Shown in pieces: positions 14,135 to 27,000 of a stretch of DNA of 64,000 nt. This DNA is from Lineus longissimus (taxonomy: Eukaryota; Nemertea; Pilidiophora; Heteronemertea; Lineidae): NCBI RefSeq assembly GCF_910592395.1, contig NC_088322.1:12395431-12459430 (forward strand), given 5' to 3'. The number at the start of each line of letters is the position of its first letter. Positions within the stretch are counted from its first letter, which is position 1. The notes beneath the pieces were generated by a model. That model searched no databases. It was not told the DNA's origin and saw only the letters and a list, made by a program, of their open reading frames with translations. Both the position numbers and the translations under genes were made by a program.

Positions 14135-17100
14135 GTATGAAGTGTTCTTAAAATCATTCATGGCGATCTCCAGAATGTCGAATAACCATGCACATGAACA
14201 GGCAAGCTTTCCTATGTGCTTATTCAACATAAACTCAAAATAATTTTAAGATTTATCTTTTCCCTGAATAGTTGATATATTCATCTGTTCATTCGGATGC
14301 TACATTCCTTGTAGTGCAGCGCACAGAAAAAGTCGAAACTCACAGAAAAGGTCAGAACTTTGACTCGTTCTGTGAGCTAGTGTACATTACTAGGTTCAAA
14401 ACTGGTCTGATGAAGTTCCCTGAATAGACTAAGATGATACCTCTAGAACGATTAAAACTCGCGATTTGGGGGGGGGGGGGGGGGGGAAACACGGAGTGAG
14501 TAAGCCCACATAACATGACCATTCCAATTTCAGTGGAAAACATCATAGCCGGCTGCATGAATCGATTTCATGATTTGTTGTGCTGACGCCTTGGTGCAGC
14601 TAGCGGAATCTTTATCGATTCATTATGATAAGTTGCGGTTTTATTATGTGCAACATTCTCTCATTGATGCATACATTTGTTGTTGTCATTTGTGTTTGGC
14701 GAAGAAGTGCCTGCAATAACATTATATTCTAGGCTCAGTTCTATTTGATTTTCTCATACGGAAACATTTATCTTCGCTGGCCTTCTCAGTACCTATTATA
14801 CGAAATACGGCATTGGAATTGGCCTCTAATGGCATATATTCGTTTTTTACATTGATACTGCGACAAGAAACTGCTTTATTGATAGCATTTAGACTGCTAA
14901 TGACGCTGCAGTATGTGTTTTTAACTAACTAGTTAACGTGGGAAGAAGAACGAAGAATGAGAAGATGACAACGTCTTCTCTTGGACCTTTAGTACTCGGA
15001 TGATATTCATGCCCTTGCGAAAAGTAGCGGTTAAACAGGTAGCAGGTATCTTACCCAAACTAGAACATCCATTTTCAGCGGACTACTCTGACGGCGGTGA
15101 TCCGGAGCCCGTGCCTCATGAGACCATTGTCAACATTGTGGAGAGTCACAAGAATGAGACGGTACGTAGCACATAGCGTCAACATTGGCGGCATCTGTAG
15201 AACTGCGAGTCGCACGGATGTTGAGGCCCATGTTGAAGCTTACGAAATCATGGGTATCCGATACTCATGTGAGGACTTTGAGTCAACATCGCATCTGGCC
15301 ATGTCAGCCTCCTTCATTTTAATTCTCACTATTTGAGTTCATGCCGCAGTGCACAATCTTTGATATATCAACTTGTCAGTGACCAAGTCCTTAATTTCGC
15401 GTCGTCTTTCTCTATTCTAGGGCAAGCCAATGGCTCTCGTGGGCACCGACCTTCACCATCTAAATCAGACCGTCCTCATCCTTGAGATTCTGATGCCTCT
15501 GATTGGTCTGCTAATAATAGCCATGGTAGTTCTCCTCATAATGAAGAAGAGAAAGGTCGGGCTATTCAAACCACGTGATAAATCCAACAACGCTAGTTGG
15601 CTGCACCGGAATGACAACTCGATGCTATTAGACAGCATGAGCCTCGTGAATAAGAATCCGACATATTACAGGTTGGTACTGAAAAGATCGTCAGTGGTAA
15701 TTCTTTTGAATCGGCATTATATCATCACTTGTGATATTACGTTTTTTTTGCCCTTGATGGTTTTTGCGAAACGATTCCCTTAAAAAGGCATTACTATGGA
15801 TACTTGTTATCAATATTGCCTTGATGACCCATGGGATTGGTCGTTTGGTTTGCGTATCTTCGGAATATTTCATACCCGCTAAAGAAATTAAAGACTGTGA
15901 TGCTTTTGGGAACGAGACAGTTCGCAGAGTAACAAATGGCTCTTTAAAGTTTACTGAAAAATAATTTTAGAACAATTTTACCAAGGCATGTTTGTCGATC
16001 TCGCCAGTTGTCTATCTATTGATGAAAGCCGCGGGCTGTGCCGATCAGTACCCTTGCCCACACAGGCAACTAGAAACATCGTCATGGTACGACAAAACGA
16101 TACACAAAATAGGTTTACTGAACCTCACTTCTATCCACACTTCCAGTCCGCACCCGGAAGTAGTCATTACCAAGTTCCACGTGAAGGAGATCCCGTCAGA
16201 GAAATTGGCCCTGCTGGAGGAGATAGGCGAGGGTGCATTTGGACAAGTCTTCAAGGGTAAATACTTTTTTACGGTTATACTCTCTTTGCATATCGTCTAT
16301 GTTTACTAATATTGCTTGGTAAGAGTCAGTTATAACCAAACAGCGTTCTTTTGCCATAGTTACAGCAGGCGGTTGTTGGGGGAGTCTGTAGAAACGACTC
16401 GTTCGACCATCACATCCAGGGCTATTGCAACAGGATAGTCACCCGCATCGAACAAATATTCGACTTTGAGAAAGTAGAGCGTATCTCTGAGATGACGATT
16501 AAGAGAGGCTACTGAAATACGTTGTAAATATTGGAGGTTACGCTTCACTACAATGCTGAGTTCAGTATCTATCTCCATAGAATGGATCAAGCGAGTCGGT
16601 ACTGAGATTAAGGTTAACGCAAACCACGCAAAGGCATTGGCCCGTTGACAACCTCATCTACAAGTATACATTCGCAGTCAGTTGGTTTCCTTCTGTCACA
16701 AGTGCTATCGCGCAATGACTTCAATTGCAAACAACATTTCATTTAATATCTAGGGGAATTGCAACAAGACAGCAGCCCAAGCCGCCTAGTGGCCGTGAAA
16801 CTGTTGAAGAACGGGGTCTCGCGAGAAATCAAAGAGGACTTTGAGAGGGAAGTCGAGATTACGAGTACATTCGACCATGATAACATTCTGAAACTGATTG
16901 GAGTCGTAACTAAAGGTGGGTTGAAGGCGCAGTTGACTTATTCTTACGGATGAAACATGCACTTAAAACATTAGGTCTCCTATTGTCAGATTTGTGTTTA
17001 CGAAGTAGGCCAGATCTTTTTGCGTTCTCAGCGCAGCAGCTGAGATGATACAAATTTGGAAGGTAATGTGAACACGAAACAATTATATTTAATTTCTGAT

Positions 17101-18727
17101 GATTGCAGCGATATGTATTTGGGCGCGATTGACCTAGGGTCAAGGATAGTGTAGTCCGCTCAAGTATTCAACATGACCACCATCATGAGAGGCCGCCATT
17201 TTGTTGTTGATGTGGGGATCTGTTGGCACGCGCACACCGACGTTGTGCGGGAGAGCATCACAATGCTCACTCTGATAAAACTGTTTTATTTCCTTCAGAT
17301 GTGAATGATTCCCCCTACATGGTCTTCGAGTTCATGGAACATGGCGATCTTGCCGGCATGCTGAGGAAGAACGACCCAGTAATGAGACGCAACAAGGATA
17401 AACTCATTCTCAAAGATGTAAGCTGCTGAAATTCGCTTTGCATTGTTGATTGAACATGTTCGGGCTGGGTTGTATGGATTTAGTGTGACAGGGGCCGTAT
17501 CTTAGACACAGTGCCCTTCTAAGGCTAGGATGTTGAGTTTTGTTACACATGTATAACTTTTCATGACTTGTAAAGTTGCAGTGCTACTCGATATTACCAA
17601 CTCATCACCTTTTTTATAGTAAATATGGCGTGCCGTAACTACATCTTTTTCAGACTGACTTAGTCGACGTGGCCATCCAAGTCGCCAATGGAATGGTCTA
17701 CCTTACCCAGCAACACTTCGTTCACCGTGATTTGGCCACCAGGAACTGCCTCGTCGGGGACGCTCTCATCGTCAAAATATCTGACTTCGGCATGTCCAGG
17801 GATATCTATACTTGCGATTATTACAAGGTAATACTTGTGGAGTCTTTATCCTATTTCCTTGTAAACCAGTATTATGCTTTCAATCGTTACTGCTCAAAAT
17901 CTTGTCACAACTCTGCCTATGATTTTCCTGAGTAAAAGCCAAACTGTCATTTTGCAGATCGGTGGTTCGCGGATGCTGCCTGTCCGCTGGATGTCGCCAG
18001 AGAGCGTCAAGTACGGCAAGTTCACCACCGAGAGTGACGTGTGGGCCTACGGTGTGGTCCTGTGGGAGATCTTCTCCTACGGCAAGCAGCCTTACTATGG
18101 ACACGGGAACGAGGAGGTACGTATCAACATTATTGTGAGAAGTCCGTCAGAGTAGTTTTGACTTCTATTCGACCAACCAAGATGGCGTTCATATTAGTAG
18201 TAGACTTGCAGAGTGAGTTCCACTTGAGTTTGGCTGGAATTCCCGGCGGAATCGTGAACACTGTCATTGGAGAAACCCCAAACATGTCAAAGGTCACACA
18301 GTGTCAAAATTAATCCATTGACGAAGGCTACCGTAGGTCAAAATACGTGTGTTTGTTTGTAATGTTGACTCTTGCATGTGACAGACAACCTCATCTCCTG
18401 GTGCAAACTTTAGGGATCTCTAATCAAGCACATCATAATTTTGAGGTATGATTTCTCGTCCCGAAATTAGTCTAAACTTTGAGGAATCAATTGAATTTGC
18501 AGGTGGTCATGTTTATAGAAAACCACACCCTACTGAACAGGCCCGAGGTCTGCCCAGAGGACATATACAAGATCATGCTCCAGTGTTGGATTACGGATCC
18601 GAACGAGAGGGCCTCCTTCGTGGACATCCACAGGGCCCTCATCGACTACAGCAAGAGAGTGGTACGGAACTTCCACAAGGTGCGGGCGGACGTTTGCCCG
18701 AGTTCCAGTTACGTGGTCCAGTTGTAA
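13743..18727 (+). CDS. Receptor tyrosine kinase with EGF/FOLN-like ectodomain and Trk/MuSK/Ror-type kinase (5' partial)
   Basis: Ten in-frame exons are visible: 13743-13883, 13997-14134, 15079-15161, 15421-15671, 16147-16256, 16754-16915, 17299-17417, 17654-17827, 17958-18116 and 18503-18727 (stop). They encode the last 520 residues of a single-pass membrane receptor. Exons 1 and 2, both phase 1-1, each encode a six-cysteine EGF/FOLN-like module (CKEDCGEA...C.C...C). A transmembrane helix spans about residues 139-162 and is followed by basic residues and a juxtamembrane NPTY, a candidate PTB-docking site. The kinase shows GEGAFGQV, the VAVK lysine, [11 protein letters not shown], an activation loop with the spaced YxxxYY of Trk-like receptors, and WMSPES. 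It ends with a short tail. All catalytic residues are present, so it should be active. The Trk/MuSK/Ror grouping rests on kinase motifs. The modules are unlike the LRR/Ig ectodomain of Trk or the Ig/Fz ectodomain of MuSK and Ror. The start codon and upstream exons were not found. Confidence 0.9.
14468..14486 (+). repeat. Homopolymer G tract (19 G)
   Basis: An uninterrupted run of 19 G lies in the intron between the second EGF-like exon and the next exon. Other G/C runs are at 27222-27232 (11 G), 33893-33905 (13 C) and 37012-37027 (16 C), all intronic. Their lengths are likely polymorphic or affected by sequencing error. Confidence 0.95.
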
Positions 18728-21700
18728 GGCTGGGTAAAGCTGATATATTTGGGGCCAAGATAGGGGGCTTGTACTGCAGGATGTTAAGTTGCATCAGAGT
18801 AATGAATGCGCGGTCGCGACACATTTGAGTGCAAAGGATACTCATCGCTCCACTATATGTACTGTATATGACATTGTCATTTACTGTAAGGCTTTCAGCT
18901 TTGTACATTTTGATCGACCATAGGAGCTTCTGCTCTGATTCCCGCCATCATCTAGCAGTAATCACGCAGTACTTTGCCCTTCAGTGTTCACTGAGGTATT
19001 TTGAAGTAGGTTAAATTGTGGTTCTGGTGGCAGCACTGAAGAAAAACACAGCTAAAAACTAAACTTAACTTTGCAATGAAATGAAGATATAAGTTCAATG
19101 AAATCGGGTGTGGTCCATGGGTACGATAAGTTTTGACCAACTGCAAGTAATGATATTTTCTTTCCCACTAAACCAACTGGGGACAGTACATGATAATCTG
19201 GCTCTGGCGTATTATAGACCTACTGGTTTCTTTGTAAAAGTAGCTCGGTATCCACAAGAATACGTTCAAACGTCAATATTGAAAATATTTCGGTCTAGTT
19301 CAAAAGCCTACCACCAGAGCGCAAGATCTACGGAACTTTAGGGATTATCGATATATAGGAGTTCATCGAAGTTAATTATTGTAAGTAATACAAAAATATT
19401 CAATTTCTCATAAACTCATTAAGGTTTTACTGCTAATCTTCTGAGTTTTTCAACACCCTTGGAGGAAATTTTCTTGTCAAAATGTTGCGCTGGCAAAAAT
19501 GCAATTTAAGTGGGACCAAACTAAAAACTCATTATCATTCTATTGTTAGTGCGGACATGTCATGTAACCTCGAAGACTTAAACTCCAATCGGCGAAATAC
19601 GTTGCAAGTAGGTTTACTACAGATTTTTGTGTTGGAATGCTCAGTAAAAATAGCAGCAAAGACGATGAAAAGTAAAAGGGAGGACGATCGCCTACCGGGT
19701 GTATTTGTGCCAAAGGGATATGATTAAGGGTGCTCAGCGGAAGTAGTTTTTGAATATTTGAATTAAAATAACCCATATGACAATGAAATTCAATATCAAA
19801 TTTTAAGTGCCATGGGTTAACTCAAACAGTAGGGCCGTTTACGAGTGACCGATCCGATTCGGTCTAGATTAGTCTGCCGTGTAAAACGCGCACGGCACGA
19901 ACTGGATCTGGTCTGATCTGGTCCAGTTCGAGACATGTACCGTGGAACCCCGGTCGGCGACCACCCGGGTAACACGACCACCCCGGTATCTACAGTTGTA
20001 ATCGGTTGCACAAGGAATTTCATGATCATATGGAAAAACTACATACTTTAAGTTCAAACCGTTTGTTAAAATATAGAAAGAAATGTGCGTGTCGATGATA
20101 TACAATTTCAGTTGATTGATTTAGGTTGTGACAAAACAATATTAAGATAATATGTGACCATACAACGGAGGCCATATTGGCTACTCTAAAAAACCGTCAT
20201 TGAAAAAAAATCGAACTGTCTGTTTGAATACATGACCGCGCGAGGAAATGTCGCGTCACTTATTGCGCCCATGATTGCAAACATCGTTGATTGGGAAAGA
20301 GATTCTGGACGAAAATGCCAATACAAATATCGGAATGTTGGATAAAAGGGAAGAGAAGAAATACGAGATTGTCATTATACTCCATATGCATTCCTTTTCA
20401 TGAACTCAGTCACTTTCATCATTGGTTCATAGCACCAGCGACTAGGGGGCGTTTATTACGGCAAAAATTCAAGAAATCCATTCGGCGCTTTCAGGATTAT
20501 TTCTAACAGCCAAACCTGAATCCGACATGTTGTCGCAAGTATCAATCAAAGTACCTGTTATGTGGTAACTCTCAAATTCGACGGAACTATGAACCAATAT
20601 CTACCATCTTGAAATCCACTAGTACTATAGGTGAATAATAGGTGGCGTGTGTAAAATTTAATGGAGATGTTATACTATATCCAACATAATCTTAATTGGC
20701 AGCATAAGTGTACTATATGACGTAAGGATCAACATTGCAATTTTATAATTAGGGGTTTTATATGGACACTAGGATGATTAGGCAGCAGAAATGTAAGAGA
20801 AAAACAAAACGATCTTGACTTGTCATGCATGCACGGCTAAAGAGGATCGACCGATTTACTTGAAGAGACAACTTCGGCATGATATATGTTGACTTTTCAC
20901 CGAAAATTGACCTTTACTACAAAATATATGATTGTGAGTTTCAGCCAGAGTGTTCAAATAAAACTTACTGAGTTTTCATACGTATTCACTTCATATATCA
21001 ATATATAAAAGCAGTGTGTGTTTTATACAATGACGTAACTTGTATTTGTTCTAGCCAGTTTTATGTGACACCCTGTATCATTCTAGCAAAAAATTTCCCA
21101 CCGAAATTCGGCACTTAAAATATCAAATTAATTACTATATTGTTATTGTATATTGAATTCACAGTCACACTCAATTGTTGAATGAACATGCTTTTCTTTC
21201 CGACTTAGAAAATTTCACTTGCTGTGTTTGATAATCATAAAAGATGGCATTGATTTATTAATTGCGAGCTAACGCACCCAGTCCTGGCTGTAGTATTTTC
21301 ATGTGAAATAGACTTTATTCACATCTGCACGTTTCAGTCCTGGTGTGGTAGTAAAGGTTATTTTCCCAGCATTTGTACATTTTTGGTTGTGATAGGGAAG
21401 CTAAAAGCTCATTGATCGGTCAAAGTCCTTTTTGTCGGATGACATCTTTTTTTGCTCAGTTTCTCAACATCGCTACACTCGTCACTTTGAACGCCTTCAG
21501 ATTTTGTTTGGCTTACTAGAAGTACAAGGTACGGGATTAAAACTGCTAGTGCCTAAAAAAGTAGAGAAGCCAAGTGTTCACGTGAACATGACCACGAATT
21601 ACAAATTGGATCTCTGCGCCACCGCTGGAGAGAACCAGTTTGCATGGATGAAAGATCTGTGATGGCCGATCAGTGCAGCTGGATGATTTATTTTTCTAGC

Positions 21701-22138
21701 TATCAACACCATTCTGAAATATACTGTGACATTAGTTCGTGTATATATTATTCACATAAACCAAATTTGATTCGAGACTACAACTGAGATTATGAGTTTG
21801 AGACTGTTAAACAGCATGTCTGCTCCAGCAGACATGCTCAGTGCGGACCCTTTGTGGAGCCTGTTGTTCTCATGCTGGCTATGAACAACTGATTAGTTTG
21901 ATCTGATCAGTTCATGATTAAAGGGTGTGATTGACACGCAGACAGTTCATCCAAAAGTGGCTATTGAAGCTCAGTGGATTTAATTTAGTTGTTTATTTTA
22001 TTGTTTTAGTGTCGCGTAAATATCGCTCATGATTAAGTTGCCCATTATAACGAATCGTTGTCATGACTTTGCGCATGTTTATTGTTAATTAAATAAAAAC
22101 AGTTTTTGAAAGCTTTGTTAGGCTCTTTATTTTAATTT

Positions 22139-22406
22139 CAGCCCTTCGAATGAGACTCAAAACCGAGGTTCCTTGTACCTGGTGTCTATGCCAGGGCAAG
22201 CTAAGACCCCACCAAGTGAGAAACATGAGTAGCTTGCGTGGACACTATCTCTCTCGCCAAAGTCGGACCGCTAGGCCAATAAACCCAATTGGCGCCTAAC
22301 CGTAGTGGCACGTAGGATACGCTCATCCCGCCTTGGAGGAGGATTACTTCTAGGAGAATGACCCCTCCAAGTGCAGAGCGAACGCTGAAGAAGAAGAAGA
22401 AGAAGA
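22139..22406 (+). mobile_element. Probable 3' end of a non-LTR retrotransposon or SINE with (GAA)n tail
   Basis: A compositionally distinct, GC-richer block ends in a (GAA)6 microsatellite (22387-22405) and sits in AT-rich surroundings just after an AATAAA. Simple trinucleotide tails are typical of several LINE clades and their SINEs. No reverse-transcriptase coding sequence is present, so the family is not identified. Confidence 0.4.
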
Positions 22407-22589
22407 TTTCAGCCGAGTGTTAATTAGATTTTCCAGAAATATTGTAAAAAATGCAACTGACGTAATGCAATGGGAGCGATGAAGAAGCCTGTGATAGCCT
22501 TTAGTGGCACTTCAAATGTTCTGCATGAATTCGAGTAGTCTTGTGTGGATTTACTACTCTTCCTTCCCCACGCCGTGTTATTTGTACAC

Positions 22590-22710
22590 CAAAGGCCGGG
22601 TTTACATAGAGATAGACCCCGGCGATCAAAGGATTCGTGGTCATGAACCCATTAGGAAGCCTTTGATCACCAGCTTGTCCGTATACGGTGTAGCTCTATG
22701 TAAACCTGCC
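22590..22710. mobile_element. Short foldback MITE (~121 bp) with TGTACAC duplication
   Basis: The left end reads GGCCGGGTTTACATAGAG and the right end, read on the minus strand, GGCAGGTTTACATAGAG. A second inner pair, GATCAAAGG and CCTTTGATC, gives further foldback. The element is flanked by TGTACAC at 583-589 and 711-717 (offset 22000), consistent with a 7-8 bp target-site duplication of hAT type. The exact left boundary is uncertain by a few bases. Confidence 0.6.
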
Positions 22711-24099
22711 TGTACACGAAGAAATCCGTCGCGACGCACTTCTTTTTTGTACCGAAGTCATACTGCAGTACTACATTTGATTTTTGAGCTATCTATCGAT
22801 CTTGGTGGACGGCATTAAGTGAAACAATCACCGAAACGCAGGCATTAATAATGCAAAAATGTCCGGAATTATTTCCTTCCGCCTGTGGTGGTTCATTGTT
22901 CTTATAAAAACAAATTCTGAGATACTGATGAGATTAAGAATTTGAACAGCGCACTTCGAAACAATATCATGAACTTCAGTTTCAGATCAAAGGTTGTAGA
23001 CAAAATCAAAATATTCCGTAAACACGCACTGGCAATATCTCCCTGAAGTTGCCCATTTATTTCTTATACCTTATTCCCAATTCTCCTCTTCACCCTCTTG
23101 TTACAAGAGAATTTTTGAAAAGGACCCTCTTATTTGCCTGTAGGTCTGAGATGGGCGTGGTCGAATACCGATTTTTCTTCGACGCTGCAAGTTTGGGGAC
23201 TGCTTTTGAGCAAAATCATCGACCAGCTTCCTTTTGATACCTGTCACATTTCCACCAGTTGTTCAGTTCCTGCCAAGCCAGGCGAATCTCGGGACTGAAT
23301 TTTGGGATCGATAGTGACGCTAGGACCTTCCTTCTGATACAAGTCACGACATGCTGTATCATTCGAGAATCGGCCGGTAGCCAAATGAGTAAAAAAAAGT
23401 CGTGATAGAATTAGAAAAAATGGCCCCTGAAAACGAAGCATTTATTATCGATCTGACATAGTTATTGTTATAATTGTATTACATGGGTTGTTGGTAACGC
23501 AAAAAGAATATGTACCAAGATACTTACCAAGTAAGGGTGTATTTTGTTCAGGGGCTGGTCGCTGTGGCAGTCAGAATCAAAATAATAAGCCATGTATCAT
23601 TAATTAAATGCTTGATAAATTAATCACGCATAGTCGGAGATGCTGTAATTATCTATTCATGCAAATGATTTGTTTTCACCGACTTTCAAAAGTCCAGGTC
23701 TCGGTTGCCTTTAAGGTTATTTTCATATTTGTGTGTTGTTATATTTTTTGTTATGACACAATATGGTGCGCTGCGAATGAACTCTTTCATTTGTTCCCTC
23801 AGAAAGAGAGAATGGGCACCTTTCAGATATTGATAATCTGCCTGCTATTTGCATCTTTATCCCAATATTTTGACTCGGTCAACCGTCACCCAAGGGCTGT
23901 GTGTGTTGCCCTTGGTTTTGTAGCCAACGCGATGATATGCCCCATGCGGTGGCGATACGCGGTCAAAGAAGCCTGAAGAATAGTCCAAGGCCGGGGTTCC
24001 AGCGGACCACAGCAGGGCGACAGATCTAAGTTCAGGATACCCTTTCAGATTTTGGAGATAATAGATACTATTACTTCTTTCCTTTGAAATAGGGATCCA

Positions 24100-27000
24100 A
24101 TGATGTTTTATATTATTTTCGGTGCCGTTCTAGGGTGGGCTGCGGCACTGAGCCCGACTACCATCAGAATTGGTAAGTACATTGTAATTTATTTTGATGT
24201 GTTAATAAGGAACCAAAAAAGCCAGAAAAAAAATCCTTGTTGCAGCTTTAAGAAAAGCCCTCCTCACGCTAACGTACATGTATATCGGATATCAGAATTT
24301 TTCACGAGAAAAATAGGACATGGCCGACAAGTGATTTATGTTAAAGGGATGTGTAAGCCTGCGGTTTTCCCTATTAACAAAAACTACACGGGGTCACTTT
24401 CTCTAAATTCTTTGGTTTTTGCTGCATTTCGTCTCCTCCAGGCTTGGTTTTAGACGATGGCTCAACGATCAACGCGACTGACATGAACGCGGCTATCAAC
24501 CTGGTGAACGTTGATAATACTCTGCTGGCGAACACCTCTCTTGATCTGGATACGATCACGCTACAGAGCGGACTATATGCTCAGAAACTGAGTAAGTTTG
24601 ATCGGATTTTGTCGCATTGATTGTAATTTGAGTTTAAGTCTGCTATCCTGCCACATCACTTAAAGAGAGCCAAAAGTAAGAGCTCATTTCTTTTTTGTCC
24701 TCGCTGATCGAGGTAATTGTCACTGGTTTGATCGGGGAACCCACCATTGCGGTTTTCTATGTGATGGGGTTGATGGTGTGTGGCCAGTCCTCTTCCTGGT
24801 CACCACCAGTAGACTAGGTTATTGATATTCAGTATAACATTGTCACTCCCCAAAGCCAGGTCACGTCGGGTCCGAAATCCACTCTTTGAAGCATATAAGA
24901 AGGTAATGCAAAGAGATAGTGACACTACCTGATTATTTTACAGTATGCGATGCAGCCTCGAGAGGCGTTTCAACAGCGATCGCCGCCACGCGATGCAAGA
25001 ACCTCCCCGCAGTCAAGTCCGCCTTCAACAACTTCAACATACCCGTGATCAACATCGGGCCAGAATCTTGTCCCATAGCTGATGACAGCCTCTTCCTAAA
25101 CGCAGAAGGACAGCTATCAAACATGGCAATATTCGTTACGGAAATCGTGAAGAATCAGAGGTGGAAAAGGACTCACATTTTCTATGATTCTAGTTTTAGT
25201 GAGTCTTATTTTCTTCACTGGTACCTTGATCCACAAATATATCGCCTATCAACTGTATAATGCCCACTGGTTTAACATCAACAAATTCAACAAGAGGGCA
25301 CTTCGATTTATTTCGCAGCAGTAACCGACTTGTAGTGGGAACCGTTCACTGATGGTAGCACAACGAGATGAGGCTAGCGGTTATGTCTGCTTTGTTTTGT
25401 AACGACGCACTTGGCGCAATGTGGACATCGCGTGTTCATAGAAAACGTCTTGACTTTGAACTGAACAATTCAAATTATTTCAGGCTTTGCTGTCCTTGAC
25501 GATTTACAAAACCTACTCGACGCCGAAAACATCTACACCACTCTGATCAATCTGTCAGTCGTGTCGGACTTGGAGGCAACCATGAATATGATTTATAACA
25601 ACTGGCAAACAGAGTATTGGCGGTACATGATCGCAGCGAATACTGCCAATACTCTGAACGTTTTGCAAAAGGTACGGTGATCTTTCATATAACGAAGTTA
25701 GAAGGTCTTGCAGTCGGCTCCGAGTCATATTAACTGGATTACTCCTCTATGTCTCCCTCTTATTCAGCGAGTATAATAATTATATCGGGTAGAATGGGAT
25801 ATTTGTAGTCCCTGCATTATTTGATGCATCGGGACATCAATCAATATCATAGGCAGGGGCTAAAATTAAACCAGGGCTTCAAATACCCCATAAGGCCATT
25901 CTACCTCACGGTAAACCTTAGAATAAGTGGCTCCACGCGAAAACAGAAAAGGCCGACCATGTCTTGTTATACGTGGAGACAGTGTAGAGTGACCCCACGC
26001 TCAGAGACCGAAGGACAAGAGACGAAGGCTGTGATATGGCAACTTTTATTGGGCAAGTGCATGTATATATAAATACCGCAAAACTTGGAATATAATAGGC
26101 AGGTTTCGCAAGCCCGACGAACTACGAAGGTCAGTCGTCTCTAAAGTATATCACATACTTCGTACTTCGTCGTTCGTAGCTCTTCGTAAGGATTGCGAAA
26201 CCTGCTTAATAACGCAACGTGTACAACAACGCAACGTTTCATACTGCTCGCGCCGCTTGGGCAATCGGGCGGAGGGATCAGATGCGGGGTGTGGGGTGGG
26301 GTTTGGGGTGGAGGGTGTTGCAGTGTCGATAAGGATGGGGATGGGTATGGGAACAAAGGCAAATGGCAATGACATGATAACAATTGAACAAAGTACAGGT
26401 CGCTTTCAAGGTGGCAAGAACCGATTGATGACCAAAACAATGGCATAGTCTGTTAACACCAATGGAGCATTCTCTCATATCTTACCCCAAAACCGCTCAA
26501 TCAAAATGGTGCAGAGACTTGATATTGACGTTGATTGTCTTCGAGAGGAAATTGTTCTCAAAACTGATATGGGCCTAAAATATTAATAGTATCCTACCTA
26601 TCCTACCTAAACATTCTCTGGGCCTTCTGTTAAATTAGGCCTCCTTAAGAAAAAAGAAAGAAAAGCTAATAAAGATATAAGCCTTCAGAGCAATTATATT
26701 GATCTACAACAAATTCCTCTTGAAAACAAATAATGTCAATAAGGCGCATCTGTGCATCATTTTGAGTAATTAATGCAACGTAGAAACACTTTTTGCTGTG
26801 ACCGAGACAACTACCCAGACAAATAACTCCATTGCTGTTGCACCTCGTGCTGAGAAATAAATCAGTCGTTATCAAGTCACAACCATCACCTAAAACGGCA
26901 AATTAATTGCCACATTGAAAACGGAACAAGAAATAGCAATATTCTGGATCAGCGAGTACATACATAAAGTGCTATTGATTCCAGCCCAATGGGGATTAAG

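Larger units (their letters stand above)
18728..24099 (+). other. Kinase 3' flank and intergenic region
   Basis: AATAAA signals after the kinase stop lie at 20957-20962 and 22092-22097; either could end its 3' UTR. A GC-rich block at about 19828-19995 contains GGGCCGTTTACGAG and repeated GATCTGGTC-type words and looks like a relic of a foldback DNA transposon, but I could not pair its ends. The region also holds a non-LTR-like tail (22139-22406) and a small MITE (22590-22710). No further exon was recognised. Confidence 0.5.
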
